From NCBI GenBank assembly GCA_023381945.1, contig JAMCQY010000065.1, positions 1 to 12,356 on the forward strand: a DNA stretch of 12,356 nucleotides. The letters are read 5' to 3'. The stretch is from Deltaproteobacteria bacterium. GTDB lineage: Bacteria > Desulfobacterota > Desulfobaccia > Desulfobaccales > 0-14-0-80-60-11. A program made the position numbers and the translations under genes. This document shows positions 5,764-12,240 of this stretch, one piece after another. The notes beneath the pieces are model-generated. The model did not search any database. It saw nothing but the letters and a program-made list of their open reading frames with translations, and was not told the origin of the DNA. Within the stretch, counting starts at the first letter, position 1, and each line of letters begins with the position of its first letter.

Positions 5764-7275
5764 ATGAAATACCGCCCCTTAATGATCCTGGGGTCCGGCT
5801 CGGACGTGGGCAAGAGCCTCGTAGTGGCCGGTCTCTGCCGCATCTTCCGCCAGGAAGGCATCCGGGTGGCGCCTTTCAAGGCCCAAAATATGGCCCTGAA
5901 CAGCTTCATCACCGCCGACGGCGGCGAGATGGGCCGGGCCCAGGTGACCCAGGCCCAGGCCGCGGGCCTGACTCCCCACGTGGACATGAACCCGATCCTG
6001 CTGAAGCCCAGCAGCGAAGTAGGCTCCCAGGTGATCGTCCAGGGCAAGGTCTACGGCAACTTTTCGGCCCAGGAATACTACCGGCACAAACCAAAGCTCA
6101 CCCGCAAGGTGATGGAGAGCTTCCGCCGGCTGCGCGAAGACCATGAGCTCATCGTCCTGGAGGGCGCCGGCAGTGCGGTGGAGCTCAACCTAAAAAAGAA
6201 CGACCTGGTTAACTTCAGCATGGCCAAGAGAGCCGGGGCCGCAGTCCTCCTGGTGGCCGATATCGACCGGGGCGGGGTATTCGCCGCCACCATCGGCTCC
6301 TTTCACCTGCTGACCTTGGGTGAGCGCCGGTTGTTGGGCGGCTTTATCATCAACAAGTTTCGGGGGGACGCAGCCCTGTTCAAAGAAGGGGAGCGCATCA
6401 TCGAGCGCCGCACCCACAGGCCCGTCCTGGGGGTGCTGCCCTATGCGCCGGACTTGATTATCCCCGAGGAGGACAGTGTCGCCCTGAGCCGCAAGCACAG
6501 CAATGGGTCCTGGGATGAATCCAGCGGCCTCCGCATCGGTGTTATACGCCTGCCCCACATTTCCAACTACACCGATTTTGACCCGCTGGAGCAGGAACCG
6601 GGAGTGGTGCTGCGCTACCTGGATGAACGGATGGGATTGGACGCGGCAGATCTGGTCATTCTGCCCGGGACCAAAAACACCATCAGCGATTTGCTCTATC
6701 TCAAGGAGACCGGCCTGTTTCAGCAGATTCAGGCCTGCGCCCGCCGCGGCGGCTTTGTCCTGGGCATCTGCGGCGGTTATCAGATTCTGGGGCAGGAGGT
6801 TCGGGACCCGCTGGGAGTGGAAGGGCCGCCCCGAACCGAGAGCGGGCTAAGTCTGCTACCGGTGGTCACTACCATGGCCGGAGCCAAGACCACCACCCAG
6901 GTGCAGGCCCGGGCGCCAGGTCACGCCGGGGCGTTGATTGAGGCTTATGAAATCCATATGGGAGAGACCGTGCCTTTAGGCGACGGTGCACCGGCCTTCG
7001 AGATTATCAGCCGCAACGGCGCAACAATGCAGGTGGGGGATGGCTGGGTCAGTCCGGACCGCCGCGTTTGGGGCACTTATTTACATGGCTTGTTTGACCG
7101 GGACGATTTTCGCCGGGATTTTTTGGCCGAAATTGCCAGGGCCTGTTGCCGGGAAGGTTCGGCCGCCCCAATCCGATCTTTCCGGGATTTTCAAGAAGCC
7201 CAACTTGACCGCCTGGCCGATTTGCTCCGCAGCCATCTCGACTTGGGCCGGATCCGGTCTTTGATTCAATTATAG
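5764..7275 (+). CDS. cbiP: CbiP, adenosylcobyric acid synthase (glutamine-hydrolysing)
   Basis: CbiP amidates the b, d, e and g side chains of adenosylcobyrinic acid a,c-diamide with ATP and glutamine. The 503 residues match the family length. The N-terminal dethiobiotin-synthetase-like ATPase domain has a modified P-loop GSGSDVGKS at 10-18 and FKAQNMALNS at 39-48. The class I glutamine amidotransferase domain begins near residue 255, with GICGGYQILG carrying the nucleophile Cys336 and GTYLHGLFDRDDF carrying His441. The b/d/e/g enzyme (CbiP/CobQ) is told from CbiA/CobB by the MALNS and DMNPILLKP motifs. The ATG at 5764 has no Shine-Dalgarno sequence; a heptamer array lies immediately upstream. 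It follows the small exported protein gene by 60 bases. Confidence 0.96.
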   Translation: MKYRPLMILGSGSDVGKSLVVAGLCRIFRQEGIRVAPFKAQNMALNSFITADGGEMGRAQVTQAQAAGLTPHVDMNPILLKPSSEVGSQVIVQGKVYGNFSAQEYYRHKPKLTRKVMESFRRLREDHELIVLEGAGSAVELNLKKNDLVNFSMAKRAGAAVLLVADIDRGGVFAATIGSFHLLTLGERRLLGGFIINKFRGDAALFKEGERIIERRTHRPVLGVLPYAPDLIIPEEDSVALSRKHSNGSWDESSGLRIGVIRLPHISNYTDFDPLEQEPGVVLRYLDERMGLDAADLVILPGTKNTISDLLYLKETGLFQQIQACARRGGFVLGICGGYQILGQEVRDPLGVEGPPRTESGLSLLPVVTTMAGAKTTTQVQARAPGHAGALIEAYEIHMGETVPLGDGAPAFEIISRNGATMQVGDGWVSPDRRVWGTYLHGLFDRDDFRRDFLAEIARACCREGSAAPIRSFRDFQEAQLDRLADLLRSHLDLGRIRSLIQL

Positions 7276-7315
7276 CTGGTGGGGCAAGGCGTCTCCGCTT
7301 TGCCAGCAGGTTTTT
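7275..7315 (+). terminator. Hairpin plus T-run after cbiP, weak terminator candidate
   Basis: GGCAAGGCG and CGCTTTGCC pair with one G-T wobble around a TCTC loop (7283-7304). GCT/AGC can add an outer stem across a bulge. TTTTT follows at 7311-7315, but six bases after the stem, so termination would be weak or partial. The CGTCTC at the tip matches the hairpin after cbiD, so it may be the same repeat family rather than a dedicated terminator. Confidence 0.4.
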
Positions 7316-7360
7316 AGCCTTTGCTAACCATCATAATGCCTTTTTGGAACACTATTTGAA

Positions 7361-8446
7361 ATGAGCCTAAACGACCGAACCACAGCAACCACCCCGCCGC
7401 ACGGGGGCGATGTCTACCACCTGGCCCGCAGTTTGGGGCTCGAACTCACCGATCTCCTGGATTTTTCCGCCAATATCAATCCCTTGGGATTTCCAGCGGG
7501 AATTGATCAGGCCGTCCGGCAAGCCCTGGGAGAAATCGTCCATTACCCCGATCGCCGCTGCCTGGAATTGCTCCGGGAATTGGCAGCCTACCACGGCCTC
7601 AGCCCGGAGCAAATCCTGGTGGGGAACGGCTCCACCGAACTCCTCTACCTGGCAGCCCGCGGCCTGTCTCCCCGGAAGGCGCTGATTGTGGCCCCGGCCT
7701 TCAGTGAATATGAGCACGCCTTGCGAGCCGCCCAGGTGCCGGTGGCCTTCCAGGTCACTTCGGAAGCCGGCAATTTCACCCTATCCGAACTCTTGGACCC
7801 TGGGGACGCGGACCTGGTTTTTCTGGCCCATCCCTCCAGCCCCAGCGGGGTCCTGATGGCGCCGGAGCTGTTGCTGGAGGTGGCGGCCCGGTTGGACGCC
7901 GCCGGGGTCTATCTGCTCCTGGACGAGGCCTTTATCGATTTTGTGGAAGAAGCCTCTCTGAAGACGTATTTGTCTCGATTCCCACGTTTAATGATTTTAC
8001 GCTCCTTCACCAAATTCTTCGCCATTCCCGGAATGCGCCTGGGCTTCCTGCTGGCTGCGCCGGAAGTCATCAGCCTTCTTTCTGCGGTACAGGAGCCCTG
8101 GTCGGTGAATACTCTGGCTCAGGCCATGGGCCGGGCCTGCCTTCAAGATCTGGATTACATGGCCCGCTCCCGGGCGTTAGTCCGGCAGGAGCGCGAATAC
8201 CTCCTGAACGGCCTTAAACTGCCCGGACTGCAGTCCTTTCCCAGCGCGGTGAATTATCTCCTAATAAAAATTACCCGGCCGGACTGGACTGCAATCAGCC
8301 TGCGAACCGCCTTGTTATCTGAGCAGATTATCATTCGCGATGCCAGTAATTTTCGGGGTCTGGACAAACGCTTCGTCCGTCTGGCAGTGCGGGGGCGGGA
8401 GGAAAACCAGCGTCTCCTGCAAGCCCTAGGTCATTTCCTGAAATAA
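7361..8446 (+). CDS. cobD: CobD, L-threonine-O-3-phosphate decarboxylase
   Basis: This PLP enzyme makes (R)-1-amino-2-propanol O-2-phosphate, the linker donor used by CbiB. Its 361 residues fit the fold-type I aminotransferase family that includes histidinol-phosphate aminotransferase. Seen here are HGGDVYHLARSLG and the DFSANINPLGFP N-terminal motif typical of CobD, NGSTELLYLAARG, DEAFIDF with Asp188, and SFTKFFAIPGMRLGF with the PLP lysine at Lys218. The position between cbiP and cbiB and the DFSANINPLG motif argue for the cobalamin enzyme and against HisC. The ATG at 7361 has only a distant GGAA upstream. It lies 85 bases after cbiP and about 100 before cbiB; both gaps hold repeats. In Pseudomonas nomenclature this protein is CobC. 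Confidence 0.92.
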   Translation: MSLNDRTTATTPPHGGDVYHLARSLGLELTDLLDFSANINPLGFPAGIDQAVRQALGEIVHYPDRRCLELLRELAAYHGLSPEQILVGNGSTELLYLAARGLSPRKALIVAPAFSEYEHALRAAQVPVAFQVTSEAGNFTLSELLDPGDADLVFLAHPSSPSGVLMAPELLLEVAARLDAAGVYLLLDEAFIDFVEEASLKTYLSRFPRLMILRSFTKFFAIPGMRLGFLLAAPEVISLLSAVQEPWSVNTLAQAMGRACLQDLDYMARSRALVRQEREYLLNGLKLPGLQSFPSAVNYLLIKITRPDWTAISLRTALLSEQIIIRDASNFRGLDKRFVRLAVRGREENQRLLQALGHFLK

Positions 8447-8480
8447 GGGCGGGAGACAGGAACCGAAGCGAATATTTTCT

Positions 8481-8511
8481 GGTTGGCGTCTTTGCGGTTT
8501 GGCGTGAGATC
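8481..8511. repeat. Octamer repeat between cobD and cbiB
   Basis: Units GGTTGGCG, TCTTTGCG and GTTTGGCG with an 8-base period are followed by TGAGATC. This is the same organisation as at the end of cbiD (1316-1337), in inverted orientation. Just upstream, 8465-8481 (GAAGCGAATATTTTCTG) nearly matches 2678-2695 after cbiET. Confidence 0.55.
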
Positions 8512-8535
8512 AACTTTGAACATCGAACATTGAAC
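8508..8535. repeat. Heptamer array before cbiB
   Basis: Four units with a 7-base period, GATCAAC, TTTGAAC, ATCGAAC and ATTGAAC, run on from the octamer repeat. An alternative TTG start for cbiB at 8530 lies inside the last unit and is probably not used. Confidence 0.65.
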
Positions 8536-8550
8536 TCTCGGGAGCAGACC

Positions 8551-9519
8551 TTGCAACTGGCTTACACCTTTCTTGCCGCTTATCTGATAGACCTGGCGCT
8601 GGGGGACCCGCCCAACTGGCCGCATCCCGTGCGGCTCATCGGCCGGGCCATTACTTATTGGGAAAACGTTCTCTACGAGCCTACGGTGATGGCAGGCGGG
8701 CTGTTCTGGCTGGCGGTGATGGGCTCCGCCTTAACCGGAGTCATCGCGGTACTGGTTATGGCGGCGTTGCTGCCGACCGTGGCCGGAATCATCTTGATCA
8801 CTTACTGCCTTTACGCCGGCCTGGCGACCCGCAGCCTGCACGAGGAGAGCCGCCAGGTGGAAGCGGCCCTATCCCGGGGCGATCTGGCCAGGGCCAGGAA
8901 GTTGTTATCCATGATCGTGGGCCGCGAGACCGCACAACTGGGACCGGAGGAGATCCATCGGGCGGTCATCGAAACCGTGGCGGAGAATTTATCCGACGGC
9001 GTGGCGGCTCCCATGTTTTACCTCCTGCTCCTGGGCCTGCCGGGCCTCTTTCTCTATAAGGCCGCCAACACCATGGACAGCATGGTGGGCTACAAGAATC
9101 TGCGCTATGGCAAATTCGGTAAATTCGCGGCCCGGGCCGACGATATCCTCAACTTCCTGCCGGCCCGCCTGGCAGCGTTATTGATGGTGCCGGCGGCGGC
9201 CCTGGCTGGCTTGAATTGGCGGCGGACCTGGGCCATACTGCGCCGGGACGCGGGCCAAGCAAGCAGCCCCAACGCCGGCTGGCCCGAAGCGGCCATGGCC
9301 GGGGCGCTTTCGGTGCAATTGGGCGGCCCCAGCACCTACTTCGGCCACCTGGTGGACAAGCCCTTCATCGGCGACCCCCACCGACCCTTGACCGCAGAGG
9401 CTTACTTCCAGGCGATCCGGCTGCTTTACGCCGCCTCCGGGCTTATGGCTGCACTCACCTTCATTGGCCTTTTGGCAGGCGGCGCCGGGATTTGGGGATT
9501 ATTCAGGGTCCTGCTATAA
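8551..9519 (+). CDS. cbiB: CbiB, adenosylcobinamide-phosphate synthase
   Basis: CbiB is an integral membrane enzyme that couples adenosylcobyric acid to the aminopropanol moiety. From the TTG at 8551 it has 322 residues, the usual size. Conserved motifs are GDPPNWPHPVRLIG from residue 18, SMIVGRET before residue 130, ETVAENLSDGVAAPMFY from 141, and AANTMDSMVGYKN from 171. Hydrophobic segments lie near 48-90, 150-170 and 205-222, and at the C-terminus. The start at 8551 is preferred because GGGAG (8540-8544) sits six bases upstream and the protein then begins right at the conserved AAYLIDLALGDP region. The longer frame from TTG 8530 starts inside a heptamer repeat and adds seven residues. It is the last plus-strand gene of the cluster and faces cobO across an inverted repeat. 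Confidence 0.94.
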   Translation: MQLAYTFLAAYLIDLALGDPPNWPHPVRLIGRAITYWENVLYEPTVMAGGLFWLAVMGSALTGVIAVLVMAALLPTVAGIILITYCLYAGLATRSLHEESRQVEAALSRGDLARARKLLSMIVGRETAQLGPEEIHRAVIETVAENLSDGVAAPMFYLLLLGLPGLFLYKAANTMDSMVGYKNLRYGKFGKFAARADDILNFLPARLAALLMVPAAALAGLNWRRTWAILRRDAGQASSPNAGWPEAAMAGALSVQLGGPSTYFGHLVDKPFIGDPHRPLTAEAYFQAIRLLYAASGLMAALTFIGLLAGGAGIWGLFRVLL

Positions 9520-9524
9520 ACGAG

Positions 9525-9574
9525 AGGCGAAAGGCGAAAAAACAAACTATACGGTCATCTTTCGCCTTTCGCCT
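9525..9574. terminator. Inverted repeat between convergent cbiB and cobO, likely bidirectional terminator
   Basis: A perfect 15-bp stem pairs 9525-9539 (AGGCGAAAGGCGAAA) with 9560-9574 across a 20-base loop. It occupies nearly all of the 61 bases between the two stop codons. Each arm is two tandem heptamers (AGGCGAA-like). There is only a short A-run on one side, so it is not a classic T-tail terminator, but its position suits stopping or protecting both messages. Confidence 0.55.
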
Positions 9575-9580
9575 GCTTTC

Positions 9581-10117
9581 TTACCACTCAATCCCCCGTC
9601 TCGCCTTCACTCCCGCCTGATAATAATGCTTCACCGGCCGCATCTCGGTGACCAAATCTGCCATCTCCACCAGCTCCGGCGGGGCCTGACGGCCGGTGAG
9701 CACCACCTCCACCCCGGCTGGCCGCCGATGCAGAGCCTCCAGTGCCTCATCTAGGGGGACGAGCTTATGGGTCAGGGCCAGGTTGATTTCATCCAGGATT
9801 ACCAGGTCGTGTTCTCCTGCGGCCAGCACCTGGCGGGCCAAACGCCAGGCCTCCTGCACCAGGGCCAGGTCTTCCGGAGCCGGGTCGCGCAAATTGACTA
9901 AATTGCCGCGGCCGAAGAAGCGTAGGGTCACCTCCGGGGCCAGCCGGGCCAGGGCTATGGATTCGCCGGTTTTCCGCCCCTTAATGAATTGGATGATGAA
10001 GACCTTGAATCCCTGCCCCGCGGCCCGCAGGGCCAACCCCAGGGCGCAGGTGGTCTTGCCCTTGCCGTTGCCGGTATAGACCTGGATAAAACCTTTTCCT
10101 AAGTGTGCGTTTGACAT
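9581..10117 (-). CDS. cobO: CobO/BtuR-type cob(I)yrinic acid a,c-diamide adenosyltransferase
   Basis: This cytoplasmic enzyme transfers the 5'-deoxyadenosyl group of ATP to Co(I) of the corrinoid. The 178-residue length and sequence fit the CobA/CobO/BtuR family. The P-loop GNGKGKTT is at 16-23, followed by GLALRAAGQGFKV and IQFIKG. A hydrophobic strand ends in DLVILDEINLAL (Walker B-like), then LTGRQAPPELVEMADLVTEM, and the C-terminus is KHYYQAGVKARRGIEW. The start is the ATG at 10115-10117; there is no good ribosome binding site upstream, where the minus strand is AT-rich with a direct TTAAGATTAA repeat that may hold the promoter. It is convergent to cbiB. A small zinc-ribbon gene lies 91 bases upstream on the same strand and may share a transcript. 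Confidence 0.95.
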   Translation of the reverse strand: MSNAHLGKGFIQVYTGNGKGKTTCALGLALRAAGQGFKVFIIQFIKGRKTGESIALARLAPEVTLRFFGRGNLVNLRDPAPEDLALVQEAWRLARQVLAAGEHDLVILDEINLALTHKLVPLDEALEALHRRPAGVEVVLTGRQAPPELVEMADLVTEMRPVKHYYQAGVKARRGIEW

Positions 10118-10174
10118 ATGAATTTATTATTAATCTTAATTAATCTTAACATAAAGACGTCGAGGCAGGTCATC

Positions 10175-10198
10175 TGTCCCTGCCCCCTGCTCCCTCCC
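10175..10198. repeat. Heptamer array between the zinc-ribbon gene and cobO
   Basis: TGTCCCT, GCCCCCT and GCTCCCT, then CCC, give a 7-base period (on the minus strand AGGGAGC, AGGGGGC, AGGGACA). It lies 11 bases beyond the stop codon of the zinc-ribbon gene, in the leader side of cobO. The surrounding 10118-10170 is AT-rich with a direct repeat of TTAATCTTAA. Confidence 0.55.
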
Positions 10199-10208
10199 TT
10201 AGAAGGGC

Positions 10209-10412
10209 TTAAATATCTTTCAGGAGTTTCACCGCAGCCTCCAGATGGGCCAGGGCGTCGTGGATCGGTTCGCATTCCAGGCAGTTGACGATATTGTCCC
10301 GGCCCCGGGCGGTGAACACGGTTTCCCGCGTGCCTTCGCATCTGGGACAGTTGGCCGCGGCCTGCTTCAGGTCTGCTATCAGTTGGGGGAGGGTCGGCTT
10401 GTCGAGGTCCAT
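10209..10412 (-). CDS. Small zinc-ribbon protein of unknown function
   Basis: From the ATG at 10410-10412 the product has 67 residues. A GAGGAG seven bases upstream on the minus strand decides this start; a longer frame from 10475 adds 21 residues without a binding site. Two cysteine pairs, CPRCEG at about 22-27 and CLEC at about 44-47, flank an ETVFTARGRDNIVN segment, as in a single zinc ribbon that binds one metal. Helical, leucine- and alanine-rich ends (PQLIADLKQAA and DALAHLEAAVKLLKDI) could dimerise. I do not recognise a named family. The gene precedes cobO on the same strand, so a link with corrinoid or metal metabolism is possible but unproven; a small nucleic-acid or protein adaptor is equally possible. 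Confidence 0.7.
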   Translation of the reverse strand: MDLDKPTLPQLIADLKQAAANCPRCEGTRETVFTARGRDNIVNCLECEPIHDALAHLEAAVKLLKDI

Positions 10413-10570
10413 TGTTTTTCTCCTCAGTGAACTTAGATTATCACTAGAAGTTATGGCGGCATTGCCGCTTTTCAAGGGCAGCAGCCTGATTCAGCGCGGA
10501 TGATGCTTCGTGGTTACTGCCCAGACCGCGGAATTTCACTGCAGAGGCTCAGATAAGAGGAGTAGGAAGC

Positions 10571-10780
10571 ATGGTGGAAAATATCACTGATCCCTTCACT
10601 ACCGTAATCGAGGAACAGGAAGTCCTGGTTAGTGCGGTGCTGGCCCATCCGCTGCACGGGCGGCTGGTGGAAAGGCTGATTTTTTACGTGCGGCCAGACC
10701 TGGATTTCCTGGGCCAGCATTTTGAACTTACCTGGTGGGGAGGAGGAGCGGCCTATTATAAAGCAGTAGCCAGTAGTTAG
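10571..10780 (+). CDS. Small protein of unknown function, C-terminus encoded by a repeat
   Basis: The 69-codon ORF starts at an ATG preceded by AGAGGAGTAGGAAGC, a strong ribosome binding region, and mostly uses G/C-ending codons like its neighbours. The product (MVENITDPFTTVIEEQEVL...) is soluble, with no signal peptide or cysteine pair. It has a central HPLHGRLVERLIFYVRPDLDFLGQHFEL stretch that could be two short helices. The last five residues (AVASS) and the TAG stop come from a heptamer array that starts at 10763, so the original protein may have been longer and its end replaced. It is divergent from the zinc-ribbon gene with 158 bases between. That gap shows only a short GCGGC/GCCGC dyad and the binding site. 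The family is not recognised. Confidence 0.55.
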   Translation: MVENITDPFTTVIEEQEVLVSAVLAHPLHGRLVERLIFYVRPDLDFLGQHFELTWWGGGAAYYKAVASS

Positions 10781-10797
10781 CGAGCAGTGGCCAGTGG
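10763..10797. repeat. Heptamer array across the 3' end of the small ORF
   Basis: Five 7-base units, GCAGTAG, CCAGTAG, TTAGCGA, GCAGTGG and CCAGTGG, begin inside the coding sequence and run past its stop. The units are the complement type of those before cbiP (CTACTG), so the two arrays may be related and inverted. Confidence 0.65.
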
Positions 10798-10863
10798 TAA
10801 GGGGATGGAAGAGGCTTCCTGAGAAATGGGCGGTTTTCACTGCGGATACTTTGTAGCATAAGT

Positions 10864-10884
10864 CCCGCTAATATTGCGGGTTTT
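10864..10884 (+). terminator. Short hairpin with TTTT, possible terminator
   Basis: CCCGC and GCGGG pair around TAATATT and are followed by TTTT at 10881-10884, 84 bases after the small plus-strand ORF. It lies just beyond the stop of the convergent membrane-protein gene; on that strand A residues precede the hairpin and no T-run follows. The stem is short, so strength is uncertain. Confidence 0.4.
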
Positions 10885-11387
10885 CACGGTTTTTCGTTCG
10901 GCGGCGGTTCGAATTGCGCCCGGGCGTCATAAACGAACAGGGCCCGAAGCTTGTCCCAAAAGTCGCCTCCCAAAACGAACAGGCTGGCCAGGAAGAGAAA
11001 GTCCGCGGCCAGGTTGGCGTAGAGACGCTGGGGGGAATGGTCCGGCAGCCACTGCGGCACGTAGGCCATGACATAAGTGGGAATGATCGGCAACAGAAAC
11101 ATGAGCAGTCCCAAGCGGTAGCGCCAGCGGCTCACTGCCGCCTGCGGCTTGATGAGCTTCAGGACGGCCAGTAATTTATTCTTAATCAGCAGAAGATTCT
11201 CTTTGCCCAGGCAGACCACCGCCAGGATGGCGAAGATCTCTGGACCTCCCACGGTTAAGAGTCCGATGATGGTGGCTTTGACTGCCAGCGGCAGGCCGAG
11301 ACGGGCCACCAGGAAGCCAAAGAGGGGCAAGATCCAGGAGAGGACAAAGCAGGCAAGACCTAGATAAAAACGCAGTTTATTTTTCAT
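10884..11387 (-). CDS. Four-helix membrane protein, 'transporter suffix' domain type
   Basis: The 167-residue protein has hydrophobic segments at about 6-28, 35-61, 92-110 and 126-143. They form two similar halves: each starts with a basic, aromatic run (KNKLRFYLGL; SRWRYRLGLL) followed by a hydrophobic stretch with conserved prolines (WILPLFGF; LPIIPTYVMAY). The last segment ends in LFVLGGDFWDKLRALFVYDA. From memory this matches the 'transporter suffix' domain found as a standalone protein or appended to RND-type transporters; no search was run. It carries no RND pump sequence itself, and no pump gene is adjacent in the window. The ATG at 11385-11387 lacks a clear ribosome binding site. It is convergent to the small ORF at 10571 and divergent from the exported protein at 11660. 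The 272 bases to the latter hold a promoter and nothing else I could identify. Confidence 0.65.
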   Translation of the reverse strand: MKNKLRFYLGLACFVLSWILPLFGFLVARLGLPLAVKATIIGLLTVGGPEIFAILAVVCLGKENLLLIKNKLLAVLKLIKPQAAVSRWRYRLGLLMFLLPIIPTYVMAYVPQWLPDHSPQRLYANLAADFLFLASLFVLGGDFWDKLRALFVYDARAQFEPPPNEKP

Positions 11388-11589
11388 GATTCGATCACTA
11401 TACAGCCGGCATTCTGGCCAGGAAAAATTTGAAGGAGTCGGGATTGACCATCGGGTATCCAGAGTCAGAATAGTGAAAAAGACTCAAAAAAATATTCAGC
11501 TTGCTCTTTCCCCAAGCCAGCCCCGCCATCATCTTAACCATCAAGAGCTAAGGTGTCCAGCCAAAGCCGCGGACTCCGCCAAGTGAAAC

Positions 11590-11617
11590 TTGACATTTGG
11601 CTCAGGGGACTTATTTT
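11590..11617 (+). promoter_or_regulatory. Sigma-70-like promoter for the exported protein
   Basis: A perfect TTGACA (11590-11595) and a TATTTT (11612-11617) are separated by 16 bases, about 40 bases upstream of the ATG at 11660. The -10 box is imperfect and lies in a T-run, so its exact register may differ by a base. Confidence 0.5.
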
Positions 11618-11659
11618 TTCCCGAGTTGATTTCAATCTTCAACGAAAAAGGATGCGAGT

Positions 11660-12106
11660 ATGCCCAAAAGACTGATCTTTGTGAACGTAGCCGTGGCGAT
11701 TACCCTGTTGTTCAGTGTAGTTATGGCGGCGGCCCAGCCCCAAGAGCCCTATCCCGTCGGCGAGATCACCATTATCGCCAAACAAGTGGCGGCCGGAGTG
11801 GGTTACACCTGGGGTACAGGCACGCTGAAGTTTAAAGGCAAGACCTATCCCTTCACCATAAAGGGCGTGAATGTGGCGGCCGTGGGCATTAGCAAGTTCA
11901 CTGGCAAAGGAGATGTCTTCAATTTGACCGCACCCACCGATCTGGCGGGCACTTACCTGACCGCCGGGGCCGGCGCGGCGATATATAAAGGCAAGGGTGG
12001 CCTGTTGATGCGTAATGACAAGGGGGTGGTCATCAATCTGACCTCGGATCAGACCGGGGTGCAGTTGAGCCTCGGGTCCGACGGGATGAAAATCACCATG
12101 AAATGA
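11660..12106 (+). CDS. Exported protein of unknown function
   Basis: The 148-residue product begins with a signal peptide (basic MPKR, a hydrophobic core, cleavage probably after VMAAA near residue 25). The mature domain is rich in beta-strand residues and glycine: GEITIIAKQVAAGVGYTWGTGTL, then KFKGKTYPFTIKGVNVAAVGISKFTGKGDVFNL, DLAGTYLTAGAGAAIYKGKGG, and VVINLTSDQTGVQLSLGSDGMKI. This resembles a group of periplasmic proteins with a G-x-L-x-F-x-G-K-x-Y-P-F motif that I have seen annotated only as hypothetical or DUF; no function is known to me. There is no lipobox cysteine. AAGGA seven bases before the ATG and a promoter upstream support expression. It stands alone, followed by terminator-like hairpins, so it is probably monocistronic. 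Confidence 0.75.
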   Translation: MPKRLIFVNVAVAITLLFSVVMAAAQPQEPYPVGEITIIAKQVAAGVGYTWGTGTLKFKGKTYPFTIKGVNVAAVGISKFTGKGDVFNLTAPTDLAGTYLTAGAGAAIYKGKGGLLMRNDKGVVINLTSDQTGVQLSLGSDGMKITMK

Positions 12107-12107
12107 G

Positions 12108-12143
12108 CCGCCCTTCCGGAGGGCGGATTCAAGCAGGTTTTTT
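12108..12143 (+). terminator. Terminator candidate after the exported protein gene
   Basis: CCGCCCT and AGGGCGG form a perfect 7-bp stem around TCCGG (12108-12126), starting right after the stop. A six-T run follows at 12138-12143, 11 bases past the stem, which is longer than in a classic terminator. Confidence 0.55.
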
Positions 12144-12166
12144 CAGGGCGCACCAGGTGCGCCCTG
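12144..12166. repeat. Perfect GC-rich palindrome
   Basis: CAGGGCGCACC and GGTGCGCCCTG are exact inverted copies of 11 bases separated by a single A, immediately after the T-run. It may act as a second hairpin in termination or as a barrier to 3' exonucleases. The next 70 bases (12167-12240) show nothing recognisable. Confidence 0.65.
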
Positions 12167-12240
12167 TCATTTCATCCTGGATCGATAATTATAGCAATTG
12201 CCAAAAGTTTTTTCCTAAATGTTCTGTACGCAACTTCTCA

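Noticed and set aside
8530..8550. Longer cbiB start at TTG 8530
   Set aside because: It lies inside a heptamer array without a ribosome binding site, whereas TTG 8551 has GGGAG six bases upstream and gives the usual CbiB N-terminus.
1416..10797. CRISPR-like repeats
   Set aside because: The repeat units are 7-8 bases, tandem and without spacers; no cas genes are present.
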